From Davidsoniella eucalypti (Eukaryota > Ascomycota > Sordariomycetes > Microascales > Ceratocystidaceae), in NCBI GenBank assembly GCA_004009845.1, contig RMBW01000025.1, positions 186,001-250,000 of the forward strand: a DNA stretch of 64,000 nt. The letters are read 5' to 3'. Below, one piece after another: positions 24,420-35,983 of this stretch. The first letter of the stretch is position 1, and every line of letters begins with the position of its first letter. A program made the position numbers and the translations under genes. Below the pieces are notes generated by a model. That model had not been told where the DNA came from and ran no database searches. It saw only the letters and a list, made by a program, of their open reading frames with translations.

Positions 24420-26307
24420 GGTGAGAGCCTGTGGAAAGTTACAAGAGAGGAAGAAAAAGAAGAACAAGAAAAAAAGAAGAAAAGATCAATTTAGTATTGT
24501 CTCTCAGCGGGAGCTCTTAGATAAGACACAGATACAATGGGCTTTATAAGTAAGTAGTGGCACACGCTAAGACCTGCAAACGGTCATCAGCCAAGCTATA
24601 GACCACTTGAACAACCCGAACTTGTTCAGGTGGCGTCGAGACTGCTATTTATATGTATACAGCCTCTCAGCTACTGAAATCTCAGTCCTGAGAGTTCCGG
24701 AATACTATCTCTTCAACCTCCCCCCACACCTTTCGACTAGCAGATAAAATCCACGAACTGAAAAAAGGCGTGAAAACTACGCTAGAGATATAGCATTATT
24801 TCGAAAACAACAAAAACTGCAGGGGGGGAAGTCTCTGTATGTAACCTCTCCAGCTGTCGGTAAGCGAAACATGACGTTTAATCTTTTTGCCTACTTATCT
24901 TGTCATTTTGCATGTCGGCTTGGATGCAGCCTTGACTAGCCGGTTGCAGGAAGCAACGATACATCCTTGAGCCCGCTAGTTGGCGTGTGCCGCTAGAAAT
25001 CGCCTGGCCAAGTCAAGATACGGTGGTAGTAAGCGTGTGATGCGCCTGAGTTGCTGAGATTCTCGCCATGTTATGTAATGTCTACTGTATCCCCCGTAAT
25101 AAGTGAACATTCTAGTTGCTTTCATCTAGTTAGATCACGGCTCACAGTTAGGTAGACTATGTCGCGTTTATTTCTTACTTTTGGCTCTATCTCTTCATGA
25201 TAGTAGAACCGTGTTAATAATATTGATCAGTCTTTCTTTTCCATTTTATCTTCTGAGGTAGTTTCTTTGCCCGGAAAAAGAGAACACAGAGCACAATCAG
25301 GAAAGAGACAGGGATTCGGGATTGGCAAGAGCCCACTTGAGCTTATCGCAATCATGGCAATTGCGAGGACATTGTCCCACTTTAGAATACATTACTCGAT
25401 CTCATCGAGTCAACTAAATTATCCAAAGGGATGAAGGACTAAGTTTGATATAGCTTGGATATCTTGGATTTCTGAGTCAACAACTCAATCAATGTAATCA
25501 AAAGAAAGATAGCGATGGGCTTTTATCTTGAAATCGCATGATCGGTCTCTTTTCGTAGTTATTTTAGCTTGCCAAGAGAAAGAAATGATCGGCCGAAAGT
25601 CGCTCTTTGATAGGCTTCTGGGGGGTTACAAATTGTGCTATCTAGCGTTGATATCGCTGCAAAACTTCTGGGAATGGTAGAACTGGCTGGCCCGCATAAT
25701 TCTCAATCGAAGGTTATTGTGATTGGTTTGCCTGGATATTTATCGGTAGATTCTTGGCCAAGAATTTATGATAAGAATTCAAGGTGCATGTATGTTCGTT
25801 TTCTCCGTATCAGAGATAGAAACCTTACATAGTAGTCATTCATGATTACAGATACCACCGATGGTCCGCGACGATACAAACAAAGAAAATAATTGTAAAC
25901 CATCGTGACTTTTAAATCAGTTTGGAAGGTTTTAGAGTTGTACCTTAGTTCCTGTGACGTTGAATCTGTGCAACATCCATAAGGCGGCTTCTGCACCTGT
26001 CAAACATCGGTTTTGCTATTTGGGGAGTTTCTATTACTCGATAGATTGCTCCTAATGGACGGGTATATGATGTAGGGAAACAGAAAAAATGTGGCAGATC
26101 AAATCTACAGCGGGTACCACGCAAGATTTTCAAGACATAGCGTATCAAGGCTAAAGACGACAACTTTGAGACCCAAAAAATAGCAGTAAATAATAGTTGT
26201 ATGATATTGAATGATATATGTGTATAATACTCCAAGAAAGCAAAATGCAAGTAAGATACAACCGTTTCCCAATTCTTTTCTTCTTTTTCTTCCCCTCCTT
26301 TCTTTCT
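24420..26307. other. Permease promoter and spacer
   Basis: 1.9 kb between the permease start and the LCP5 stop. Contains AGATAA on the plus strand at 24519-24524 and 24742-24747, and on the minus strand at 24895-24900. No coding signal seen. Confidence 0.45.
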
Positions 26308-27492
26308 CTACCGACGACCACCCTTGTCTCTCCGACCACTCTCGAGAACCTTGAGTCTCTTCTGGAACCGCTCGCCCATATCAGGGCCTCCTCTGCTGCC
26401 ACCGGAATCATGCGCGCGCTTTCTGCTTCTCTCTAGGAGCGCCTTGCTGCCCGTACCGCCCTTGCGCTTGGTGAGTCTGTCGATTCTGTTGAGGCCCTCA
26501 CCCAGTTCTCTCCACTCCTCTCCACCGAAGCTCATCTTGCTGCTGCGGCCCTCCGACTTCACACGCTGCTTGCGCTGACTTTTGCTCTCCTGGGGTAGAC
26601 GTGTGAAGTTGGTTTCTTCGTAGTCGCGGCGCTCCTCTTCGATCTTACGGTCCGCGGCTGTCTTTACGCGGCGACCACGCTCGGCAATGGTGGTACCGAT
26701 ACTGGGCAGAGCGCTGGGCGCAGTCGAGAACTCGTCCTCCAGATATTCATCCATGGTGCGCGAGCGGTGTAGCTTGTTGCGGTCGCCGCGCGGTCTCTTG
26801 TCGTCTTCGGGCATAAGCACACGGCGGGTCTTGGATGGCTTGTAGATTTCAGGCTGTTCTTCGCCGGCGGCGCCTGCTGAGGCACTGGCGGCTCCGCCCT
26901 TCTTGGACGCAGCCAGCTTGGCGTTGCGCTGCTCGGAGCGAGTCTGGCGCACAAAGGCGGCGAGACGGGGCGCCAGCATGCTGTTGGGCTCGTCGACGCC
27001 GCTGTCTTGTTCATCGTCGCTACCGGAGCCAGACTCGGAGCCGGACTCGTCATCTTCGTCGTCGTCGTCTTCGCTTTCATCAGTAGCGGTCTGGGGCTCC
27101 TTGGGTCCGTTAATGGAGGTTTCGTTGGCCTCGGCAGAACTAGCGGCACGCAACACTTTGTCGATCTGGTAGCGTAGCTTATCTTCTAGTGGGCGCACAC
27201 CCTTCTCGAGATATAGTCGTAGCTCGACAAGCTTTTCGACTATGGCGCTGGCGTTGAAGGAGGCACTGTCTGTCTGTCGTTGTCTGGCGACGCGCGCATT
27301 GCGTGATTTGACAAGCACGAAGAAGATGAGGTGCTGAATGTAGGAAAGAAGAAGCTCGTTCTTAGTGTCAAGTAGTGAGATGCCCTGCTCGCTGTGTTCA
27401 ACCTTGGACACGCTGCCACCAATGGCGTTGGCAGAGGCCAGTGATTTGGTCAGCGAGTCGATCAGCGTTGGTAAAGCCGTTAATGAAGTCAT
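26308..27492 (-). CDS. LCP5: U3 snoRNP-associated protein Lcp5/neuroguidin (Sas10/Utp3/C1D family)
   Basis: Small-subunit processome protein needed for 18S rRNA maturation in the nucleolus. The intronless frame gives 394 aa from the ATG at 27492, which matches the family start ('MTSLTALPTLIDSLTKSL'). An upstream in-frame ATG at 27570 would add 26 residues. The N-terminal Sas10/C1D helical domain includes 'GISLLDTKNELLLSYIQHL' and 'RLYLEKGVRPLEDKLRYQID'. An acidic Ser/Asp stretch follows (about residues 145-175), then 'EIYKPSKTRRVLMPEDD' and the conserved C-terminal 'MSFGGEEWRELGEGLNRID' and Arg/Lys-rich tail. All expected parts are present. Confidence 0.92.
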   Translation of the reverse strand: MTSLTALPTLIDSLTKSLASANAIGGSVSKVEHSEQGISLLDTKNELLLSYIQHLIFFVLVKSRNARVARQRQTDSASFNASAIVEKLVELRLYLEKGVRPLEDKLRYQIDKVLRAASSAEANETSINGPKEPQTATDESEDDDDEDDESGSESGSGSDDEQDSGVDEPNSMLAPRLAAFVRQTRSEQRNAKLAASKKGGAASASAGAAGEEQPEIYKPSKTRRVLMPEDDKRPRGDRNKLHRSRTMDEYLEDEFSTAPSALPSIGTTIAERGRRVKTAADRKIEEERRDYEETNFTRLPQESKSQRKQRVKSEGRSSKMSFGGEEWRELGEGLNRIDRLTKRKGGTGSKALLERSRKRAHDSGGSRGGPDMGERFQKRLKVLESGRRDKGGRR

Positions 27493-28084
27493 TGTTTGTG
27501 TGAAGTGAGAAATTGAATGTGTGAAGACGGTTCTTGGTGTGGTGATATCAAGGCGTTGTAAAGCCTTCATTCACCCAAGAATTTTTGGCAGCTGATAAGA
27601 TAAGACGCTGTAACTTTTTTGCGGGTCTCGTAAGATGTTGCCTCTCACACTCGTCGCTTGCTGACACCTGGCAAATCTCAGACAGCCACCTACTGCCGGC
27701 TTGGCCAATTGAGCAGTTATCCCAATTGAGAAAGAAAGCAGCAACGACGCTCCTTCCCGACATCTAGAGCTCTATCCTATCAGCCAGCCTTGCGAACAAA
27801 GCGCGGTTGTATTATAGCCAGGCCGCCATTCTTCAGTTCTTTTAAGCCAGCCCAGGCCCAATTGTTACCGGCATTGTTTGTACAGCGGTTTGAAACAACC
27901 CAGCTTGTCTAAGCCAAGCTGTTCTCTTTGACCATCTCAGTTTTCTGTTCTGGACCAAATCTCGCCGCTGAGAGTACGTCACCTTTCAACACACTTCCCG
28001 CCATACTAGAATATCCCACGACTACCTCGACGTCCCTGCTGCCCCGGAGCCAGCTTGACACCGGCCATCGATAATCTCTGCGCA
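27493..28084. other. Divergent promoter between LCP5 and TM9SF gene
   Basis: About 590 bp shared upstream region of two divergent genes. No other feature supported. Confidence 0.5.
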
Positions 28085-30081
28085 ATGCGCTCTCCGAATA
28101 TGGGCTCAGCGGCTTCGGCCGTGGCCTCAATGCTAGCGTTGGCGCAAACCGCCTCTGCCTTCTATCTTCCCGGCGTTGCCCCGAACTCATACAAGCCCGG
28201 CGATTCTGTGCCGCTCTTTGTCAACAGTATCACGCCGTCGGCTGCCGAAACCGATAACCGGCTGCATTCAGTGCTCTCGTACGACTACTATGCCCCAATG
28301 TTCGGCTTCTGCCAGCCCAAGGACGGCGTCACAGACGTTCCCGAGTCGCTCGGCAGCATCCTGCTAGGCGACAGAATCAAGAACTCGCCCTTCGAGCTCA
28401 CCATGGGCAAGGACGAGCAATGTAAACAGCTCTGCAAGTCCACATACGATGCGCAGCACATGAAGTTTATGGCTCGGCGCATCACCCAAGGCTACAGCCT
28501 CAACTGGCTAGTCGACAGCCTGCCAGCAGCACAAGAGCTCCAGGACGTTGCCTCTGGATCTTCGTTCTACAGCCCCGGCTTCTACCTCGGCGATGTCCTC
28601 GATACCGGCGATATCATCATGAACAACCACTACGACATCATTGTCGAGTACCACGAGGTGGCCAACAATCCAGAACAGCTACGTGTTGTCGGTGTCATTG
28701 TCAAGCCCTCGTCCAAGAAATACGATGGCGAAGCCGATTGCAAGGCCGACCACCAGCCCATCTTCATCGCCGGCACCGATGCCCAGACAGTCGACATCAC
28801 CTTTAGCTACAGCATCTCATGGCAGAAGTCGGCAACTGCCTGGGCGACACGCTGGGACAAGTACTTGCATGTGTTCGATCCAAAGATTCATTGGTTCTGG
28901 TTGATCGATATCGCGATCATCGTCGTAATCCTGGTCATGACGGTCATGTCCATTCTTGTCCGCATGCTTCGCAAGGACATTGCCCGCTATAACCGCCTAG
29001 ACCAGATCGCTCTAGACGACTTTGGTGACCCGACCTCCCTCGAGGACGGCGTGCAAGAAGACTCGGGCTGGAAACTTGTCCACGGCGATGTCTTCCGCCC
29101 ACCCTCTCACCCTCTTCTTCTCTCTATGCTAGTCGGAAGCGGTACTCAGATCTTCGTTATGACCGCGCTGACTATTGCTTTTGCCCTCCTTGGCTTCCTG
29201 TCGCCCTCCAACCGTGGATCACTGGGAACCGTCATGATTCTACTATACACTATTCTGGGCTTTGTGGGTGGCTATGTCTCGGCACGCACATACAAGGCCT
29301 GGGGCGGTGACAAGTGGAAGGTCAACCTGGTCATGACGCCACTACTGGTTCCCGGTGTCGTTTTCAGCTCGTTCTTCCTCATGGATCTATTCCTATGGGC
29401 CAGCTCTGCCTCGGGTGCCGTGCCCTTCTCTACTATGCTGGTGCTCATCAGCATCTGGTTTCTCATCTCTATCCCTCTGTCTGTTGCTGGTTCTTACATG
29501 GGCTTCCGTGCTGCGCAATACGAGGCCCCCGTCCGCACCAACCAAATTCCGCGCCAAATCCCCACGGCTACCTTCTACCTGCAGCCCATCCCCAGCATGC
29601 TGATCGTCGGTCTGCTGCCGTTTGGTGCCATCCTAGTCGAGCTTTTCTTCATCATGAGCTCTATTTGGTTCAGCAGAATCTACTACATGTTCGGATTCCT
29701 GTTCCTCTGCTACGGCCTCATGATTGTGACATGCGCTGCTGTTACTATCCTCATGGTTTACTTTGTGCTGTGCGCAGAAAACTACAACTGGCAATGGCGC
29801 TCCTTCTTGTCTGCCGGCATGATGGGTGGCTACATCTTCATGTACTGCATCCTGTACCTGGTTAGCAAGGTGCATGTTAGCAGTGTTGCCGGGGCTGTTC
29901 TATACATTGGGTACAGTGCTCTGGTCTCATTGATGTTCTCAGTTCTTGCTGGTAAGCTGCTCTCTCTCTCTTCTGCCCTATAGCGCACACTTTGATACTA
30001 ACTCTCGTTCTAGGCTCCATTGGCTACTTGTCTAGTTGGTGGTTTGTTAACAAGATCTACTCTTCGTTGAAGATCGACTAA
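28085..30081 (+). CDS. Transmembrane 9 superfamily (EMP70/TMN) protein
   Basis: Golgi/endosomal nonaspanin. Exons 28085-29951 and 30014-30081 encode 644 aa. The 62 bp intron (GTAAGC, CTAAC, CTAG) is needed to reach the family C-terminus. A signal peptide (about residues 1-25) ends before 'FYLPGVAPNSYKPGDSVPLF', the classic mature start. A lumenal domain of about 250 residues follows, then nine hydrophobic segments starting near 'IHWFWLIDIAIIVVILVM'. Conserved motifs include 'WKLVHGDVFRPP', 'GSGTQIFVM', 'GYVSARTYKAWGG' and the final 'SSWWFVNKIYSSLKID', whose KxD ending is the COPI/Golgi-retention signal described for TM9SF proteins. Convergent with MED4. Which of the paralogues TMN1-3 it is cannot be settled here. 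Confidence 0.95.
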
Positions 30082-30344
30082 GCTACAGGTATAGCCTAGT
30101 TTTGTATTGTAGCTGTAATGCTAGCAAGGTATTGATTTACAGGGAAAATGTATACATTAGATTCAGAAGCTTATAATGAATATCAGCGTAAATTATGCTG
30201 ATGCTTCGCTTTCATGTATTATTGTATGTTGTTTTTATATGCCATTTCCAAGGTGTCTGTCTGCTTCAAGCGGTTCAAACTGATAGTTATGCTCGGGTAT
30301 TTGCTTTTTACAAAAGATAATCATATCCAACGTGTATCCTAAAC

Positions 30345-31386
30345 TTAATCTGAATCGTCGTCGTCCAAGTCCAAGCTGGTGAAATGGAACTGTTTCTTTT
30401 CCACGGGGGAAGATTGGCCTGTAGCAGCCAAACCAGCTTCTCTGCGCCAGTTCTCCCGCTGTTCCTGTTCACGCATCTTCTCGCGCTGCTCTCTAAGAGC
30501 GCGATCCCGAGCTTCACGTTCCTTGCGTTCTCTCTCCGCCTGCTCAAGTTTCTCCTCGGCCTCTCTCTTCTTACGTTCCTCTTCTTCCACCGGATCGTAA
30601 CCGGTAGGATCGATGCCTTCGTGGCGTAGCATCTGCGTCGCAGCAAGTGAGCCACCACGAATACTTTCTTCCTGCGGCCACGGCACGAAGATGGCACCCG
30701 ACATGGGATTCAGGTGCATATGGAGGTTTTCTGGTAGCTCTGTAAAGGACTGCATTCCAGGTTGCGGAACACTAGAAGGGTCTGTGGGGTTGCCCATGTT
30801 CATAGATTGGGCGGGTGTGGGAAGCGTAGAAGTAGGGCCGGGCCCGGATGCTGGCGTATGCGCAGCGCTGGAATCTCCTTCTGGTGTACTAGCAGAAACG
30901 CTCGCGGACTGGGCATCGTTGGTCGCCGCGAAGCCTATGGGTGGAGGCAATGTGGTCTTGCTGATGCGTCGAGCATAACCGAGTAGTTCTTCGTATGAAA
31001 AGGGATAGGGCGGCACGTCGGGGAACTTGACGGTCTGTGTAGAAGCTACGTCTTTGCGCGTCGAGGATAAGTTGGCCATGGTGTCGTGGATCTGCTCATC
31101 GAGAGTTTGGCTGGCAGAACGCAGTTTTTGGATGCGGATGAAGTTGGCTTGGTGCGTTTGGACTATTGAATAGTAAGTTAGTTTGGCGCGGTCCTCTCAG
31201 AGCAATATATCAAGCTTGTCCTTGTTGTTCCAATTTACCTTCTTCTAACCCTCGGGCAAGCTCTTTATCGGCCAGATCCAGATCTTTAGCATGAGAGATG
31301 GTTGGATGGTACTTTGCGACCGAGTCGATCAAGTTTGAAAGCGCTTTTTCCACGCGGAGGAAATGCGCGTCCACTTGTTTATCCAT
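30345..31386 (-). CDS. MED4: Mediator complex subunit 4
   Basis: Middle-module subunit of Mediator, which bridges activators and RNA polymerase II. Exons 31386-31239 and 31162-30345 encode 321 aa; the 76 bp intron has GTAAAT, an ACTAAC branch and ATAG. The ATG at 31386 is the first in frame. The N-terminal helical region ('MDKQVDAHFLRVEKALSNLI' and 'THQANFIRIQKLRSASQTLD') is the coiled coil pairing with MED7/MED21-type partners. 'VPPYPFSYEELLGYARRISK' plus 'TTLPPPIGF' is the Med4 signature. The middle is Pro/Ser rich, and the C-terminus has a long Glu/Arg helix ('EEERKKREAEEKLEQAERER') and ends in an acidic stretch. Convergent with the TM9SF gene; about 260 bp separate the two stops. Confidence 0.92.
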
Positions 31387-32373
31387 TTCTGCCTCTATTG
31401 TCGTCAATTGGCCCAGAGAATATGTCGATTGGCGTGTTTGTAGTTGGTAAATCTTGAATATGTTCTTTTGACTTGGTGAGCTAAGGCTGAAGGATGAAAA
31501 ACAACCTTTTCCGAAGATTTATGCACATATGCATAGCATAAACTATGCATATCTTCGAGCTCACTACTACACTTGGTTCAATATGATTAGTCATGGTACA
31601 TGTGGATCCACAGCATGCAAGTTGCAGTAGTGAATAACCCCCTAACACTCAACTACACCCTTTTGGGTGCATCTCATTCAGAGTCCACCATATCTTTCTC
31701 AATACGTCTTATATTCTTTTTTTTTATAGTGTCACTGATAAGATATCAGCTTGAATCATCTACATTTGTACAAACTTTATAGCAACTTCTACCAATTACC
31801 TTCATCTTTGCCACTATCACAGATACATGAGGACCTCACCATCAAATCCAAGACAATCAATGGCCTATTCCATGAACTTGACAATACTTCCGGCAGCTTT
31901 GCTATCGTGCAACGTATAACCAGATTTGACTCTCTGTATAATAAACACCCCCTCTGATCGTACTCTCCCTCTAGCTATATCGCCACAGCAGTTCTCTGGA
32001 ATTGAGAAAGCAAGAGATACTCACCAACGATTTCATTCCCGCATAAACTCCAAGTCTTTATTCACATTGATTCCAACAAGTACACGGAAGACTTCATACA
32101 ATCATTTACCAAAGATTCATCTCAAGTCTAGCTCGAATGGGTATCGATGAATGCTAGGTATCAAGTGCCAGTACAATATTTCCTGAAGGTCCGAACTAGA
32201 AAAAAAAGAAGACAAAAAGAAGAAAAAAAAACACAGAAAAACACAGAAAAACACAGAAAACAAGAACAAATTCCGCATAGGGGAAGCAGTGGAGAAGACA
32301 AACCAAACCTGGCTTGTCTCTTCACTGTACCTAGCAGGTTGAGAGACACAAAGGAAAAGACCAGAGTGCTCAG

Positions 32374-32496
32374 GGGTCAAGCAGCATTAAGCTAAACTTT
32401 CTTCACAGCCGTCCCCCTGGTGGGTTGTTGGAAAACACAGAGGAAACCCAAAGTGTTTTCATTGTAAGGGAGCGACCCAAGGAGAAGCTATCACAG
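32374..32496 (+). repeat. Dispersed repeat, copy A (pairs with 35433-35555)
   Basis: 123 bp aligned without gaps to a second copy 3.06 kb away. By eye there are about 13 differences, roughly 10 of them transitions. Shared stretches include 'gcagcatt', 'ctttcttcacagcc' and 'cagaggaaaccca'. Probably a transposon or duplicated-locus relic. Confidence 0.85.
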
Positions 32497-32682
32497 CACA
32501 TGTGTAACTATTTGTAATATTGAATTCCTTAATATAAGTAGAATAGCTCATGAATGACAAATATGATATAAGATCATCATATGGTACTATTTTCAACCAG
32601 ACATATCCGGGTAGAAAACAGTATTGAAGAAATGAAAGGCAACGAAAAGTAACAAGCCAAGAATGTAACTGGTATAGCCTCG

Positions 32683-33016
32683 GACGCGGTGGAAGCGTCA
32701 ATAGTTGACGTTTCATATTTATCGACAAGTAAGACTTGGCGTCAATATTTGACATTTCATTGATATTGTCATACGAGGACGCGGTGGAAGCGTTCAATAG
32801 TTGGCATTTCACGGACATTTACCCAGTGGAAGCATCAATAGTTGGCATTTCACGGACATTTACCGAACAGGAAGACTCAGTGGAAGCATCAATATTTGAC
32901 ATTTCATCGACATTGACCAACAAGGACGCGGTGGAAGCGTCAATGATTGACATTTCACAGACATTTACCAAAAATGGAGACTCAGTGGAAGCATCAATAG
33001 TTGACATTTCATTGAA
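32683..33016. repeat. Degenerate tandem repeat, about 7 units of 42-54 bp
   Basis: Units share a core GTGGAAGC(A/G)TCAATA followed by TTTGACATTTCA-like sequence. Core starts are near 32689, 32734 (degenerate), 32784, 32826, 32880, 32931 and 32985. The last four spacings (42, 54, 51, 54 bp) are multiples of three, so reading frames persist: plus-strand 'VEASIVDIS' repeats and minus-strand 'EMSTIDAST' repeats each starting with Met. An extra T near 32794 breaks the phase. It may be a minisatellite or the remains of a repeat-protein gene. Confidence 0.85.
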
Positions 33017-33249
33017 TAAACGTAATCAAAAGTCTGTATCCGGTTTCATTTGTAATTTTTTTTTACATGCTCATCACTTTCTCAATGCCATACAAAGTAT
33101 CACCAATGGATCAGATCCAAGCCGGCCTGTCAATATGTATCAAAGCATCATAATTCGCTCACAATTTGTGATCAACTTGTTTAGATGCTTATGGCAATTT
33201 TTGAGCCACGATTTATCAATCCCGAAGATATGAAATAGCCTGATCATGA

Positions 33250-33269
33250 CCAATGAAAGAGTATATAAA
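33250..33269 (+). promoter_or_regulatory. CCAAT and TATA-like elements of the secreted-protein gene
   Basis: CCAAT at 33250-33254 and TATATAAA at 33262-33269, about 180 bp before the ATG at 33443. The intervening leader is rich in C and A/T without ATG near the gene, typical of well-expressed fungal genes. Confidence 0.5.
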
Positions 33270-33442
33270 GTAGCAAATGGACACCGATATCAACTGGACT
33301 TCACTTCCATCATCAGGTTTCTTATCACCATCTCTTCTCTCATTACTCCGACATCACCACATTTTACATCAACCATTCTAACTTTCACAATCCACATTCA
33401 TCACACCTTCAGATTTGTTAATAACTTCAACCAACCGTCACT

Positions 33443-33697
33443 ATGCGTCCTACTCTCATTGCTACTATTATGGCTCTCCCGGCTTTGATCTCTGCCCTTC
33501 CGGATTTGGGTCCTCGTAGCAAGCCTGCGGCCAGTGATCCCAATAATCATGTGACCAAAACGATCCACCAAGGCGAGGAGCGTGATCTCCCCACGTCTGT
33601 TCCTCCCATCGAGACCAACGGGATCCATAACGGAGCTGTTGATGCTCGTGACAATAAGCGTTCTCCCGACATGACTGCTCGTCCCTCCCATCACTGA
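33443..33697 (+). CDS. Small secreted protein, unknown, truncated within a duplicated unit
   Basis: 84 aa with a clear signal peptide: 'MRPTLIATIMALPALISA' then 'LPDLGPRSK'. It has no cysteines after the signal. The mature part is hydrophilic, with 'GEERDLPTSVPPIETN' and a 'NKR' dibasic site suitable for Kex2. Directly after the TGA stop (33695-33697) the same frame stays open to a TAG at 33764-33766 and encodes a second copy, 'GEERDLGTSIPPMQTN'. The first unit reads GGA-GCT-GTT-GAT-GCT and the second TGA-GCT-GTT-GAT-GCT, so the stop appears to be GGA changed to TGA. CCAAT and TATA-like boxes upstream support transcription. It could be an effector-like protein, a Kex2-processed repeat peptide precursor or a decaying gene. 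Family not recognised. Confidence 0.6.
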   Translation: MRPTLIATIMALPALISALPDLGPRSKPAASDPNNHVTKTIHQGEERDLPTSVPPIETNGIHNGAVDARDNKRSPDMTARPSHH

Positions 33698-35293
33698 GCT
33701 GTTGATGCTCGTGGCGAGGAGCGTGATCTTGGCACGTCTATTCCTCCCATGCAGACCAACTGGTAGATGTGGCTGTCTAAGCCAACTCTGAAACTGATTT
33801 GGGAGCTCAAGGTCACCGATAAGTAGAAGGAGGAGTTCACCATTCGAATTCGAGACTGATTTGCCACAAAACTATCCTTGGGCTTGATAGTTGAAGCTTT
33901 TTGTGTCCGGATCTAAGCATACATTTATCCAATCCAAAGAGGTAGTGGCTTTTGCTGCCTCTGGTACCTCAAGGGTTTTTTCACCATGGCTTTTGTTTCT
34001 CCCTACTTGCATATATGTTAGCATTTACCTTAGTGACTCAATAAAACTTCATATATCAACAAACGTTATGGTAACCAATGTTCACTATGGTCCAACATGA
34101 AACTTCGTACACACATGTACTACATGAGAGTGGCTTATATCAATAAGATACAGCACTTGGCCTTAGTTGTTGATAGCTCATGTCCGATATCTTCGATTGT
34201 TATGATGATATCATATCTGTTCCTTAGCATGAAGAAAAGTCATAAACAAGAAAGCTAAGAATGAATGGACTTAGCTTTTTCATTGATTTTAGTTCCTAAC
34301 TACACTACTAAGTAAATATTGATGTTGGCTATTTTACCTTATATCATGAAAGATAACCTTGTGATCAGACTAAGGAATATGCCAGAACTCTCTCAAGGTT
34401 TCACAAGGTCACACAAGAAGGTCCTGTTCTATTCGTTGGTGTTTGTTATATCCTGCCTGGTTTCTCGGTTTTACTGTGGGTTAGCTGGTTTGGTGTGACG
34501 GGTTCTTGTAGATACTTGAGGGATCTGTGGTACAGAAAACCGTAAATACTGGTCTTTCCCTCCTGTTTTCTAGTTTAGTGTCCCCATGCTTAGCTAATCA
34601 TCTCTGTCATGTCTTGCAATCTTCCTAGCTAATAATATTCCGACTTCTTCCGTCACTCTTGTTTCTGTGTGCAACTCTCGCTCTCGCTGTATCACGACCA
34701 CTCTGTTCGCTTGGTTCATAACACCTTACTATTGTACTGTTTATAGCTACATTATAGACAAAATGACCAAGCGGTATTATGGCATTGTTTGGAAAAAGAG
34801 ACTTTAATAAGTGCTTTTCATTTTCATTAAAAACATGAAAAATATATTCTCTTACCTCTAAATCTACTAGAACTGCGATTACCTCATCAACAACTATTAT
34901 GTTCCTGTAGCAGATATCAGACAATATCGCATCTGTTGTTTTTAATGGATGTAGTCGTATTTAACTGTAATCTAGCACTGGTGCCATTCCGACTAACTAA
35001 CTTCATGAAGGCAATTTAGTGGGCAGTGTTCTGTAGTAAAGAAGTAAGTCAGCTGATTGCCTACAAACAGTAGCTATAGCTAAATAAAACCACAGCATTT
35101 TATGATTTGCTGATTAGAAGATAACTAGCTACAAACTTATATTAAAAGGCTGTTTTTGTTTTCTGCTGGCACATCTACAACTTGCATCAATCTTTTGTCC
35201 AGTCAACTATAATAGAAGAACATCCTACAACATTAAGTCTTACGCACTCCAAATATTTATTTTCCTGATATTTCTCGACTCATATATTTATGT

Positions 35294-35383
35294 CTAATCA
35301 CCAAGTTTATATAACACTGGATTGACTACCGAGCAGGTATTCAAAGTCCTCCACTAAACGCACTCAATGGCTTCTGTATATTC
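35294..35383 (+). repeat. Dispersed repeat, copy 1 (pairs with 45605-45858)
   Basis: Resembles 45605-45659 plus 45821-45858 in the same order and orientation; the partner carries about 160 bp of extra sequence in the middle. Differences are mainly C/T and A/G transitions. Confidence 0.65.
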
Positions 35384-35432
35384 CAAAAAAAAGAAAAAAA
35401 CTATCGCAAGGTCGATGTCGAAAGATCGGAAA

Positions 35433-35555
35433 GGGTTAAGCAGCATTGAGCTAAGCTTTCTTCACAGCCATCCCCCTAGTAGGTTGTTGGAAAAAACAGA
35501 GGAAACCCAAAATGGTTTCATTGTGAGGGAGCGATTCAAGGAGAATCTATCACAG
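35433..35555 (+). repeat. Dispersed repeat, copy B (pairs with 32374-32496)
   Basis: Second 123 bp copy, same orientation, gap-free alignment with copy A. Flanks differ, so this is the limit of detectable similarity. Confidence 0.85.
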
Positions 35556-35983
35556 TTTCCTGCTAAACAAGGTGCCAGAGAAGAAATGCTGAGTGCGAAG
35601 CTCGCCCTAAGGCGAACCGCCTTCGTTCAGCAACGGATAGACTCCACCCAAGACTTACGAGTCCACCGCTTTGGGTCAGGGAGCCGCGTCTAATTTCATT
35701 GGCCCAACTCTCCCGGCTCGTTAATAAAACAAACAAACAAACGGTGGGTATTTGGCTTCAGAAATACTAGCAATTTCGCACCACCAATAAGAAGCTAGCA
35801 ATTTATAAAGTCTCTTGAACATGAAGCATGATTTAAAGCAGTCTTCCATAGAATTATGGTGCTTGGAAATGATGAAGACTTTATTTAAAGGACGCCAATT
35901 AAAACACGAATTGAAACGTAAATTTAGTCAAGTATAGGTTGATAGTTTTAGAAAGCGCTCTATTTTCCAGTTTTTACTCCGAG

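Noticed and set aside
29314..29865. 183 aa plus frame inside the TM9SF gene
   Set aside because: Overlapping frame of a strongly conserved membrane protein; composition is typical of a shifted frame.
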